Source: Skeletonema tropicum (Eukaryota > Bacillariophyta > Thalassiosirophyceae > Thalassiosirales > Thalassiosiraceae). Taken from it: a DNA stretch of 64,000 nucleotides. The stretch covers positions 1,116,001 through 1,180,000 of the forward strand of contig CM074137.1 in NCBI GenBank assembly GCA_037178625.1, in the 5' to 3' direction. Each line of letters starts with the position of its first letter. Positions within the stretch are counted from its first letter, which is position 1. This document shows positions 1-9,759 of the stretch, piece after piece. Made by a program: the position numbers and the translations under genes. The notes beneath the pieces were generated by a model. That model saw only the letters and a program-made list of their open reading frames with translations, was not told the origin of the DNA and made no database searches.

Positions 1-1008
1 CGTCATCGTTTGTTAAAAGTGACAGGCTCAGCATGCCTCATTTCAATCTGTCACGGCTTCACCACACCCAATAAAAACGCACCATCACCAACATGCCATC
101 ACTATAACACCCATCAATCTCAACGAACTCGTCCACTCCACGTCTTCGCCCCACCAGGATCGGGCTACATGCGAACCGACGAGGCCGAGGAGGCAGATCC
201 GAATGATCCCTACATCACCAAAGAAGACATTCTACAGGTGTCACCCAACGCCTTTCCTGACACATATGAACCCATGCTCGAATATCCAGGTACGATGCGT
301 CCAGGACGAACACCGGAAAACATGCCCTATCACGATCTACCGGGGTTGGGGATGAATGATCCCGAACCAGTCCCATGGCCACACTTTCAAGAGATTGAAT
401 GGCATCATTTGTGGGATCCACCTCATGAACAGGCGTTGGCAATGGAAGAATTTATTGAGGTGGAGGGACGATGGGCCAGTGTGGAAGAGGAGGCGGAGAT
501 GAGGATGGGTATGAGACGTGGTGTGAGGGAGCGTCGTGAGATGGAGGAGATGAGTAAGGCTGGTGGTGGTGGTGATCAGATGGTTATTATGGATGATGAT
601 GAGGATGATGAGAGTATGATTGGATTGGGTGAGGGTGTTGAGGCGCTGTTGAAGAGTCCCGCGTCTGTGGCGAAGAAGGCAGATGCGGATGATGAGGAGG
701 AGGAAGATGATGACGATGACGATGACTTTATGTTGGATTTGGGACTTGGTGATGATGATGATCAGCCACCAAGTAAGAAGAAGTCCACAAAAATGAAGGC
801 TAATGATGACGAGGAGGAAGATGAAATTGAAGATGACGATCTTGATTTAGATGGAATGCTGGGATTTGATGATGATGACGACGATGATGATATCGACGAA
901 GAAGACACTTTTGACGACGATGATGATGACATGAACTTGGATGATTACAACTCCAAGGATGATGGAGGTGACGACATTGACAATTATGACGACATCGATG
1001 ATTACTAA
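1..1008 (+). CDS. Asp-rich protein, 5' end cut by window edge
   Basis: The frame is open from the first base of the window, so the true start lies upstream; the first in-frame ATG, at 169, is well inside the protein. The visible N-terminus has a short hydrophobic stretch (ACLISICHGF) that could be the end of a signal peptide, followed by a Ser/Thr/Pro/His-rich stretch. That would suit a complex-plastid presequence, but the decisive residues are outside the window. A folded-looking middle (visible residues about 50-170, rich in Pro, Trp and Glu) is followed by a very acidic tail of long Asp runs that ends the protein. The family is not recognised. The tail suggests binding of cations or basic proteins, as inference only. 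Confidence 0.7.
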   Translation, partial: RHRLLKVTGSACLISICHGFTTPNKNAPSPTCHHYNTHQSQRTRPLHVFAPPGSGYMRTDEAEEADPNDPYITKEDILQVSPNAFPDTYEPMLEYPGTMRPGRTPENMPYHDLPGLGMNDPEPVPWPHFQEIEWHHLWDPPHEQALAMEEFIEVEGRWASVEEEAEMRMGMRRGVRERREMEEMSKAGGGGDQMVIMDDDEDDESMIGLGEGVEALLKSPASVAKKADADDEEEEDDDDDDDFMLDLGLGDDDDQPPSKKKSTKMKANDDEEEDEIEDDDLDLDGMLGFDDDDDDDDIDEEDTFDDDDDDMNLDDYNSKDDGGDDIDNYDDIDDY

Positions 1009-1317
1009 AGCTAAACAATGCATCTATGTCATGAAGATTTGATTTGTGTTTTGTGTGCAACTTACAGATTTGAATGCAACAACAGTGGACATTCACTTCT
1101 ACACCATCACTGTGCTAGAGCAGATATGTCTAGTTAGGTATGAGTACATAAATGATTGCAAGTACAGTAACTGAGTTAGAGTACAGATCAATGTTGTTTA
1201 GATTAATGAGTTGAAGAACTCTAGTCGCAAACATTATTCATTCTTCAAACCAAACATGTGAATTGCATTTAGAGTAGTCGCTTCCCACAAGACAACAACC
1301 TCAGCACTCCTTTGGCC
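1009..1317. other. Convergent intergenic spacer
   Basis: This is AT-rich sequence between two genes that converge. It should hold both 3' UTRs. No reading frame, repeat or RNA gene was seen. Confidence 0.6.
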
Positions 1318-2501
1318 TTATTGCTGTGGGTAATACTGTTGCTGACCATCATTCTCATTCTGTTGATAATACTCATTTTGCTGAGCAGTTGCACCATATT
1401 CATTGCTCTCTCCTTGCCAAGATGATGAATACTCTTGCTCCATTTCGGGTGTGTAATCGTCGTAATAGGATTCGTAGACATATCCATCTCCAGCTATGGT
1501 CTGGCTTACATCATCCCTAAAAAATTCAATTTGATGAGCAACAAAATTGTAAGAGAAAGACACCAGCAAAGGAATCGATTCACACAATTCTACAAACAGA
1601 AATTCAAATCAACTCACCAAGACAGCTTCGTGTACAGCTGGCACTGCAACAAAAAGAAGAAATTCGAAATAGTCCTCCCTATGTAAACTTCACGTATTGT
1701 ATACTTGGATGGGAACAACGCCAACCTTGCAATATTATACACCATACTGACCAATTCTACCCCCTTGTGCAAGTTGAGAATACCCTTGAGTCGCTTTTTG
1801 GTGGAATGAGATTGTCCAGCTCCACCACCACTGATTCCGAGAATGGCACCCATCATTTCCCCTAGGAAGAGTACCACGAGGGGACTTGTGATTATGGTTC
1901 TTACAAAGAAAGCTTTGAATCCTCCACTGCTAGCTCTTTTTGCAGTTGGACCAAAGGTGGCATCTGCCAATTCATAGTGATGAACAGTACGCCACATGAG
2001 TATGAAAAAGAAGAATGATACTGACACTTTCGACACAGTTGTAAATAGCTTGAACCGCCCCTGTTCATCGACAGCCGATGCAGCCTCGGCAGCTGATTGG
2101 TTTTGTTGCATGTACTGCTGCTGTTTCCTCCATGCGTCAATCCTATCTTCTACTGTTTCTCTATATCCGTACATTGGATCAGTGTTTGCTCCCATTACAT
2201 CTACGTACTCGCCTCCTCCAGCTGTATTAGATGTTATTGGCTGTGCTGCCTGTGGTGCTTGTGGCGGTTGTTGGCTGTCAATTGGATTGTTGTAACTATT
2301 ATCGCTCCCTCCACGAAGACTTGCGATTGTCCCTTTACAGTGATTGCTCGAATTCAGCGTGCATCTACGTTGTAAATGAATGTCATCTCGGAAGGAACTC
2401 AGTTTTGTTCGACTTCTCGATTGATGTATTGGCAAGGGCGTCCTTGCCAAGGCCAGCGGCACAAAGATGGCGGCGATGAAATGACGCGATTGTATTATCA
2501 T
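1318..2501 (-). CDS. Polytopic membrane protein with N-terminal signal, two exons
   Basis: Exon 1 is 2501-1618 and exon 2 is 1516-1318, with a 101-bp GTGAGT...TTTTAG intron at 1517-1617. The join keeps the frame (LSW then DDVSQ) and gives 360 residues. I chose the ATG at 2501 because it begins a good signal sequence (MIIQSRHFIAAIFVPLALA). After a low-complexity Gln/Pro linker comes the motif PMYGYRETVEDRIDAWRKQQ, then two to three hydrophobic segments (around SVSFFFFILMW, FFVRTIITSPLVVLFLGEMM and VSMVYNIARLALF). The C-terminal 60 residues are Tyr/Gln/Glu-rich. It is probably an ER- or plastid-routed membrane protein of stramenopiles. The family is not recognised and no catalytic motif is visible. 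Confidence 0.72.
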
Positions 2502-3161
2502 CTTTTCTATTAGTAGGTTGTTATTGACAACTCTAGGCAGTTCCCCCAACCATCAACGATTGCTACCATAAGAAATGATTTGATTGCGCCGAACGAAATC
2601 CGAATCCGAAATGCTGAGTGGAAAATGAGCAAACGCGAGATGCGACTCACTTATCTTACTGCACACAAATTTACAATCAACTTCCTGTATGTATTGTACT
2701 TCATACAATAGCTTGATTGATGGATAGATAAATAAGACTCTTAGAAAGGACACGTAACTCCAGATGGAGATGTTCACGAAGTTGTAGGACGTCTCGGACG
2801 ATGAAGTTGATTGTTGTTTATCTTCATCACAGAAAACATGAATAGCCAACCACGGGATGTGTTATGAATTGTATTGTACCAAGCATCGATAAGAATCCTG
2901 TTAGTTATTGAACAATCCTGTTAGCCTGTTAGTTCACTCTGTTCAAGAACGCCCGAAGACCCGCTGCGTAGAACCTTCGACAAGGATAATGAATAAGTAC
3001 GTGTATACATGTGTTGGTCTAGGAATATAATGAATATCTAGTGTAGTATAATACATGCGTTGAGCTACGGCATGCCATTAAAGACAGGTGTGCAGAGAAG
3101 ATCTTGCGATCATAATCTGCACTGCTCAGTAGTACTTTTAATTTTCCTCTATCTTAGGTTT
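2502..3161. other. Intergenic region upstream of the membrane protein gene
   Basis: This spacer should hold the promoter of the minus-strand gene ending at 1318 and the 3' end of the eS8 gene. Near 2895-2940 the phrase CCTGTTAG occurs three times. A minus-strand open frame at 2553-2849 has no domain or codon pattern that supports it. Confidence 0.5.
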
Positions 3162-4099
3162 TTAATGCTTCATTTGCTTCTGGTAGAAAGCAAGCTCGGC
3201 ACCCTCGAGAATTTGTCCGTCACAACGGCCGGATTGTCCAGGCCTTGAGGTGATCTTGGCCAACAAACGTCCACTGGCCATCTGAGTATCAATAGCGTCC
3301 TCCAAGGTACGGCCCTTTTGTCTTGCAGCAATCTTCTTCTGGACGTGAGCACTCTGCTTGGTCTCTTCGGTTGCTTCTTCGGCGGCTCCCTTTCCTTGGC
3401 CAATCTTGACACCATAGTGAGATTCATACCATGACTTGAAAGGGTGAGCATCGATAAGAACGATGGCTCCCTTCACAAGGGTCTTGGTACGGACCAACTC
3501 GTTATTGGAGGCATTGTACTTGACATCCAACACACGAACCTTGCGGGTGCAGACCTCGGTACCCCAGGAGAAGTTACCAGAGTCAAGACGGAGGGCACGG
3601 TACTTCTTGTTACCTCCGCGAGTACGGACCTCGTGGATGCGCTTTTCACCAATCTTGGTCATGGCGCCTGGTCGGCCCATCTCGAACTTTCTCTTCTTGC
3701 GGAACTTGGAGCGACGTCCTCCCGTCTCGCGACGCTTGTGCATGCCTTCACGTGTGATTCCCTGTTGATTGGAGAGGAGGATGGATATAAATGGTTAGCA
3801 ATTGATCTTGAATTAAATACATATTTTGGGTATGAGCAGGTTAGGAAAGGCTGACGACGGCATCAACACCACTTCGTCAAGTTCATTCAAACATTATCGC
3901 GAAGTGCCTGCTATTGATCGCGTTGCACTCATTAATGACGATAGGCGAAGGAGATAAATACTTCTTCAGCATCAAACCACCCATGATGATAGTCGCCACA
4001 GTAGGCGCTTGGCAATCGATTGGGCGGCACTCTCCCCTCACGAACCGACATCCCCGAATTTAACCCCACTACAATCATAGCATTAGTCATCCTTACCAT
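3162..4099 (-). CDS. RPS8: 40S ribosomal protein eS8
   Basis: This is a small-subunit ribosomal protein of the cytosolic ribosome. The main exon (3761-3162) encodes a near-complete eS8, including the signatures [43 protein letters not shown] and [11 protein letters not shown]. The family normally begins MGI(S/T)R. The codons GGA ATC ACA CGT GAA GGC just before MHKRR supply GITREG, directly after a CAG acceptor (3762). The only matching upstream start is an ATG immediately followed by GTAAGG at 4099-4097, giving a 335-bp intron right after the start codon and a 200-residue product. The length fits the family (about 200-208). Function and the main exon are secure; the one-codon first exon is inference. 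Confidence 0.93.
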
Positions 4100-4455
4100 G
4101 ATGTATATATATATTGACTACGACGAGTACTGAACGATGTTATTGCTACTCCTGCAACGTGATAGTGGATCAGGAGGTGAAAAAGAAGAGGAGAGAGTTT
4201 TTTTGAGGTCAGTCTCTTACGGAGGAATTAGTACGACAGGTTTTGCCCAAGTAAAGAGGTAAGCAGATCAGAAGGGAGGAAGCTAGAGATCAGAGACGTC
4301 GAAAAGAAGAAGCCACGTGCGTAGCAAATAAGCCTAACCCCAGAGAGTGATAGCTGCATATAAAATATTGGTGACTTGATTGAAGAATTAGGCTTGTATG
4401 GGTAGCTCGCAATAGTAGCATTACAATCTATTGTTTATCTCTATCATCTCTATCT
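4100..4455. other. Spacer with the eS8 promoter and 5' UTR
   Basis: This non-coding stretch lies upstream of the inferred eS8 start and downstream of the protease gene on the same strand. It includes a purine-rich tract (about 4155-4210). No further gene was seen. Confidence 0.5.
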
Positions 4456-6538
4456 CTATCTGAATAAGAGTAACACTGCAAAGGTAGTAAATGTGAGGTA
4501 AGAGAAACCTGGTCCTACCAACACACTTCCATTTTGAGACATAGCAGAAGATGGATCTACAGTATTCGATATCGTAGTGCTAGTGTCACTATTCCCAGCA
4601 TTTCCTGTTGGGAGAGGAACATCACCAGAGCCTCCGAAGATATTGTTTTGTGGGACAGGATTGGCAACCATAGTTGGTGTGGGACCTGGACCAAAAGTTA
4701 AAGTCCCCACATTAGGATTAGGAGGTGCATTCGATGAGGATACCAGCTCACCACTAGCATTGATTTGAAATACACACGACTCATTGCTCTCGTATTTCCC
4801 GCCTGAAATAATCTGGTTGCTTACATTCGCAGATTCTCCAAGGTACAATGCGTAGGAACCCATTCCATTAGCACAGCATAGACCATCACCATTGTTGTCG
4901 TATATCGACAATTCGTATTCTTGCAGTCCTCTCTCGCTTCCATAAATTGGTATTGTCTCTCTGATTGATTCATAGGGTTTAGTGTAGAACAAAAACCATC
5001 GGAAGCCGAGTTGTAAATTGTCCTCCTTATTTGTGATAATCCAAGCAAACTGTGTTGGATTGCTATCAAATTTAACGTCCAGCGTGAGAATGTTTGGAGG
5101 TTTGTCGCCAACGTAAAAGCCATGAGATACTGAATCCTTTGATTTGCTTGAAAATCCAGGTTCAAAAACGAGCAGATCAGCTTTGGCAGTACTCTGTCCT
5201 TTGTACACAGCCATGATACCTTGGAAACCATCTCGATCTCGATCGTAAATTACAAGCCTATAAAAACCGGGTTCGACCATCTCCTTCTCAAATATTTCCG
5301 CCTGTTGTTGTTGATAGTATCCCATCGGGCGACTTGCAACTATTTTGTTATTAGGGACAGTTCGAAGCTCCCAACCAGTATCCTCTGGAGTGAAATCCGT
5401 TCTTATGTAGAAAGTCAGCAAGCCAGGCGATAATGATGGCGGCGGCGCAGGTGATGGAACAACCGCTACGGGGACGTTGAGTTCACTGCAAGAGAGGTAT
5501 GCTGGAGCTGCCTGGCTTTCGTCGCATATTGTCTCACGCAGCCAAGGGAAAATTTCACTCATTCGACTATACACCCCAGGAACTATCACGTGGAAATAAA
5601 GCAAGTGAGACACATGGTTCTAAAGCACATATGATATGTCATACCAGTTTCTCAAAATAGATTGCATAGTACTCACAATTAGGATCAGCGCATCCATACC
5701 CCCAGCTAACCAATCCCAATAACGCATCATCCTCTCCAGTTGGATGTGCTCCTGTTCGAACAAGTGCTCCTCCGGAGTCACCCTGACAGGCATCCGACAC
5801 GGTTCCAATGTGATCCTTCGCACAAAGCATATTATCCGTAAGCTCATTATTGTAACTCGCCTCTTGAAATCCTGTACTCGTTTTGATAATGCCTTTGCTT
5901 TGTTCACATTTACTATTTGTCATGTACCACACTTTTGTTTCTCGAAGTTCATCTGAAGTCTCCTTTATAGTTGGGTGATCATCTATATCTCCCCATCCCA
6001 TGACGGTTAGCTCTTCTCCATCTATGGGTACATTCGGATCATTATTGATGCGTATAATAGGATGTGCACTTTGCTTTTGTAGCATTAACAACGCCACATC
6101 ATTGTCCACAACAACCTTATCAAACTGTGGATGAACAATTTTGTTCACAACACTCAACTCTTCATAATCTGGATCTAATGGATCATCAAGGTCATATCTC
6201 CCAAGTGTTATTATTGGTGATTCTTCGGCACAATGAGCTGCTGTAATTACCATATCTGGGGCTACGAGAGCTCCTCCGCAGTAATGCTTTTGGTAGAGTT
6301 GCAGAGATGCTGTGTATGGATAACGTATTTCTGGAGCGGAGTATCCATTAATAATTCGTAGATCTTTGGTTATATTGTTTGCCAAGACACGTCGTGTTTG
6401 CGGTGTTGTAACGGGGTCTATATATGCAACATCGCGTTGTCTACGTTGTTGCTCATCACGTAGGCTAGTTGTCAATGTCAACAAAACCAGTCGTATCAAG
6501 AGTGCGAAGATGGCCCGGGAATCACAACGATGAAGCAT
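4456..6538 (-). CDS. Secreted trypsin-family serine protease with long C-terminal extension
   Basis: This is an S1-family endopeptidase, 662 residues, from two exons (6538-5677 and 5582-4456) split by a 94-bp intron. The join restores the conserved trypsin ending GCADPNFPGVYSRM. The ATG at 6538 starts a signal peptide (IFALLIRLVLLTL). Activation-like site RIINGY, then the triad: His in ITAAHC, Asp in DNDVALLML and Ser in DACQGDSGGAL. After the protease (about residue 325) comes a Pro-rich hinge, then two beta-rich segments with Asp/Gly motifs (IYDRDRDGFQG and IYDNNGDGLCC) that resemble accessory domains of diatom secreted proteases. The C-terminal SYLTFTTFAVLLLF is hydrophobic and could be a membrane or GPI-anchor signal. 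The active site is complete. Confidence 0.9.
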
Positions 6539-6938
6539 GATGAAAAAAAAAAGTCTATTCTTGTCGTACACTGCTGTGTATGCGGCTGCCTACGTGCCTT
6601 AATTCCAATATAATGATCATCAACGACGATTCGCTTCCTTGAAATGATATCTCTACAGACTAACCATCCACTGCATGCCCAACATTATACAAGCCTGGTC
6701 CATGTCCACGCTCATGCTCAGTCATTTTTCACTCGCTCATCTTTTCGCCTCTTTCTCTTTTCACTAGCGATAGCCTCGCTGACGCTCGTCTAGCCGCTGC
6801 GCGGCAATTTTCAATTTTCCGTTCACACAATTCCGTCCGACATTCTACCAGCCTCTCTCTCTCTCATCTCCCTATCGACGCTCCTTGACAGCTCCTTGAC
6901 AGCTAGCTCCTTGACAGCTCCTTGACAGCTCCTTGACA
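6539..6938. other. Protease promoter region ending in 11-bp tandem repeats
   Basis: The upstream region of the protease gene includes a CT-rich microsatellite near 6852-6868. From 6881 to 6938 the unit AGCTCCTTGAC is repeated about five times, and the same repeat resumes at 7873-7905 beyond the inserted hAT element. Confidence 0.6.
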
Positions 6939-7872
6939 TAGCGTAATGGAATTTCACCATTTTTGGAGGGGGTTGAAAATTGCAGGTTGAAATTTCAGAA
7001 ATTTCAAGGGATTAAATTTCACTCTAGCTTATCCTGAGATAGTCGTAATACTTTGCACTCTGCAGTCAACACATCACTCTAAGAGAGACTGTCAGCAAGC
7101 TTCTTTCCAAGCATCTTCTTCGCATCGGCAGTTGGGGCCGCAGCGGTGAGCTTGTGTTGGACACAGTGAAGACACATGAGAGCGGTATGGGAGTTGGCAA
7201 GTGTTTTTGCATGATCATTAAGATCCCCTGCAGGGTTTTTGTAGGATGGGTTGCCCACAATTTCCTCACAGTAGAGTTTACCGCAAAGGGCACCATGAAT
7301 TGGTCCTTCACACATCATGCACTGATGATCAGCCGGGTTGTTGAGGGGGGAGTTCTTCATGCCACAAAGGGCGTTGGCGGCGCATGTCAAAAGCATTATT
7401 GTTGAAGATTATTGAATTGTTGTTGTTATTGCCAGGCAAACTATGACAGCGTGGTAGACGGCAGAGTGAACAAAAAGTTGATTTGTGCACATACCCGCAC
7501 CCAAAATAAGAGCCATCCGCGCCCAAAATCATCTGGTACATGCCAATGCAGGAACACGCATGTAAGCTGAATTACTACGAAGGAATAAGTAATACTGCAT
7601 TGTTAGTCGCCAGCATTTTGGTGAAGAGTTACTCTCCGCTGAGTTGACAAACTCATCATCTGGATGGTGCGTGGTGTTCTTTGGGGTTTGGTGGTTGGTG
7701 GAATGAAGGGTCTTAGGTTATTTTTGTGCTACGTGTTGGTTCAGTACCATCCGTTCGCGCCAGAATTTTTGTGAAATTTCATTGTTGGCCAAAATTGGTG
7801 CAACTTTCACCCTGTAAATTTCACGAAAGTTGCAGTAGTGAAATTTCACCCTTTTGAAATTCCATTACGCTA
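6939..7872 (-). mobile_element. hAT-type DNA transposon, deletion derivative 1
   Basis: This is a 934-bp element with terminal inverted repeats beginning TAGCGTAATGGAATTTCA (18 bp). The flanking 8-mers are CCTTGACA and CCTTGACC, seven of eight matching, as expected for an hAT 8-bp target duplication. It is inserted inside the AGCTCCTTGAC tandem repeat. It is an inverted, internally deleted relative of the element at 29073-30637. The outer parts of both are nearly identical, including a 70-codon open frame (7541-7329 here) that is the same in both. It keeps the N-terminal zinc-finger part of the transposase but lacks the body and the dimerisation region. Confidence 0.88.
7079..7396 (-). pseudogene. 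hAT transposase remnant: N-terminal zinc-binding part joined to the last residues
   Basis: This 105-codon frame starts MLLTCAANALCGMKN and keeps paired cysteines and histidines (QCMMCEGPIHGALCGK, HTALMCLHCVQH) resembling the BED-like DNA-binding finger of hAT transposases. After about residue 89 it jumps straight to DAKKMLGKKLADSLS, the same C-terminal end as the copy at 29655-30488. The catalytic body is absent, so it cannot be an active transposase, but it could still bind DNA if expressed. Confidence 0.7.
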
Positions 7873-8239
7873 CCTTGACCCTTGACAGCTCCTTGACAGC
7901 TCCTGAAGATCAAGCCAATCAAAGAAAGAGTCGATCGAAAATGCCCGTGAAGGCCAAAGGACACGCCAAAGGGCCCGGACAGAACGACAGAACTACATAC
8001 CGACCGACAGAACGACAGAACGAACGACAGAACGAACGACAGAACGAACGACAGAACGAACGACAGAACGAACGACAGAACGAACGACTTAGCTCCTCTC
8101 ATTATTTAGATGGGATCGATTTGTAATTCCACATACAGAGGAACTAATAGTGTTTTGACCGCACCAAATGTCGCCTTTATGGCCCGGTTCCATGCTCGGC
8201 TCGCTCCCACCAGCCACCTCCACCGACCATCCAGACGTA
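7873..8239. other. Spacer between hAT and pogo-like elements
   Basis: This holds the right part of the disrupted AGCTCCTTGAC repeat, a 12-bp tandem repeat and a short unique stretch. No gene is supported; the open frames here are products of the repeats. Confidence 0.5.
8005..8088. repeat. 12-bp tandem repeat, about six copies
   Basis: The unit CAGAACGAACGA is repeated head to tail almost without change. Because 12 is a multiple of 3, it gives long low-complexity frames on both strands, which explains the apparent reading frames here. Confidence 0.9.
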
Positions 8240-8456
8240 CCGTCTATACCTTAAAAAGTGTCCGGATTTTTCTGTTGTCCGGACTGTTTTTCAGGTGACT
8301 TGTAGGTGTCCGCAGCCTTTTTCGAGGAAGTGTCCGACCAGATTCGGACACTTTCAAATGCTTTGTGCGAAGCCAGCACGCACAACCCAGCACGGCGGGC
8401 CACCACACCATGTTGTGTTAAAAAAAGAATAATTCGACTACACACATCATACCATC

Positions 8457-8777
8457 ATGTCGGAGGATGCCATCGAATACTGGTTTAGATCGAACACCCT
8501 ACCATGGAATGATGAGATCGAAGATTTCCTCGATGATATGGGTGTTGAGACTGTCGAGCAACTGAAGTTTATTACAAAGGACCAGTGGGATGGGCTGTTC
8601 TCGACAGAAAAAAAGGTTGTCCAACTCACTGCCGGAATGGTGTATGATAAATATCTTAATGAAGCCGTTGATCTGAAGAAGTGTGCGACAGAACTACATC
8701 TGAAACCGGCAGCGGCAGCATCAGTAAAAAAACTCCAGCCAAAAAGGCACCTCACAAGGATGACGGGAGTTCCTTAA
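8457..8777 (+). CDS. Small protein frame in the pogo-like element, SAM-like helix bundle
   Basis: This 106-codon frame lies inside the transposon. Residues about 15-60 (EDFLDDMGVETVEQLKFIT, then DQWDGLF) look like a short helical SAM-like protein-interaction domain. After about residue 90 a different frame continues with a Lys/Ser-rich linker (SKKTPAKKAPHKDDG), which suggests a frameshift between this domain and the transposase body. It may be an N-terminal accessory part of the element's protein. The family is not firmly recognised. Confidence 0.5.
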   Translation: MSEDAIEYWFRSNTLPWNDEIEDFLDDMGVETVEQLKFITKDQWDGLFSTEKKVVQLTAGMVYDKYLNEAVDLKKCATELHLKPAAAASVKKLQPKRHLTRMTGVP

Positions 8778-8943
8778 AGATGGATTCGTTTGGCTTTACG
8801 GTGAAGGTCATTAAAACAAAGGAACAAAAAAACCTGATCGCCATGGCAACCATTACCCTCCTCGCGACAAAGCGTACATTACAGTAGCGCCGAAGGCTTG
8901 CTCAAACCATGCTCTTACCAAGCTCTACCTGAAGAAGATTATC

Positions 8944-9525
8944 TTGCCCGCTGGTGGATATGACAAAGAGACAGGAGAATGCGAAAACAAGATTGGTGTG
9001 CTGTGGGATGACTTCAAGTCATATTCTACAGCTGAGGTGAAAGACTTTTGCCTATCACTTCCTTGTCTTTCTGTGGATATCTTACCAGGAGGACTAACCC
9101 CATGTGGACAGCCTCTTGACAAGGTGATCAACAAGGTCTTCAAAGGTTACTTCCGTGACTTGTACGATGCATACAGCCTCATTGCTCCCGTCACAGAAAA
9201 AGGGACGCCTGAAGCTCCATCACGACAGCAATTGGCAACATGGGTTGTTCAGGCCTGGGATAAGATTCCTGAAGAAATGGTTAGAAAGTCACGGACTGCA
9301 TGTGGATACACTCCGGAAGAGGAGCTTTCCTTTTCGGATAAAGGGCAGGTTGTGCTTTGGACCGAAGATGAGGTACATAAAATGGTGAAGCAGTATTGTG
9401 GCCAGGAGGGGCTGGACCATCTTTTAGACGAGGAAAATGGGAATGAAGATGACTTTGTCGCGATTGAAGCAGCATTTGGCATCATTGATGAGGATGGGGA
9501 CAATAGCGATGGAGAGATGGAGTAG
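8944..9525 (+). pseudogene. C-terminal half of a pogo-type DDE transposase
   Basis: The 193-codon frame matches the second half of pogo/Tigger DDE_1 transposases: LWDDFKSY..AEVKDF holds the second catalytic acidic residue, followed by DILPGGLTPCGQPLD, INKVFKGYFRDLY and WVVQAWDKIPEEMV..S...CG, and a Glu/Asp-rich tail. Homologous sequence continues upstream of this ATG in the same frame, after a stop at 8885-8887 (ITVAPKACSNHALTK), so the ATG is not the ancestral start. The N-terminal DNA-binding domain and the first catalytic Asp are missing. Confidence 0.78.
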
Positions 9526-9759
9526 AATAATTTTAAGTATTTGTTGTTACATACATGTTGCGCTCTAAGAAACCCTTGAAAGTGTCCGGATTCTAGAATG
9601 TGTCCGTGCATCCTTGCAGGGGGAGTGACTGTGTCCGGGCTGCAATAGTGTGGTCCTGTCCTACGGACACTTTTTAAGGTATAGACGGTACTTGAAATTT
9701 CCGTCATGTAGCACAAATCAAATCAACCTTTCCAAAATTAAAAAACAATCGTTGGAACC

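Larger units (their letters stand above)
8240..9688 (+). mobile_element. pogo/Tc1-mariner-like DNA transposon, internally deleted
   Basis: This is a 1449-bp element with 25-bp perfect terminal inverted repeats starting CCGTCTATACCTTAAAAAGT, flanked on both sides by TA (8238-8239 and 9689-9690), the Tc1/mariner target signature. Both ends carry several copies of the motif GTGTCCG in either orientation (about 8258, 8306, 8330 and 8345 on the left; 9582, 9600, 9631 and 9664 on the right), probably transposase-binding sites. Inside are a small SAM-like frame and the C-terminal half of a DDE transposase. The first catalytic Asp region and the helix-turn-helix region are not visible, so the copy looks non-autonomous. 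Confidence 0.87.

Noticed and set aside
2553..2849. 98-codon minus-strand frame
   Set aside because: No domain, no conservation clue and AT-rich composition like the spacers. Not distinguishable from chance.
7821..8126. Open frames on both strands across 7.8-8.1 kb
   Set aside because: They are created by the 12-bp repeat, which is a multiple of three and free of stops in several frames.
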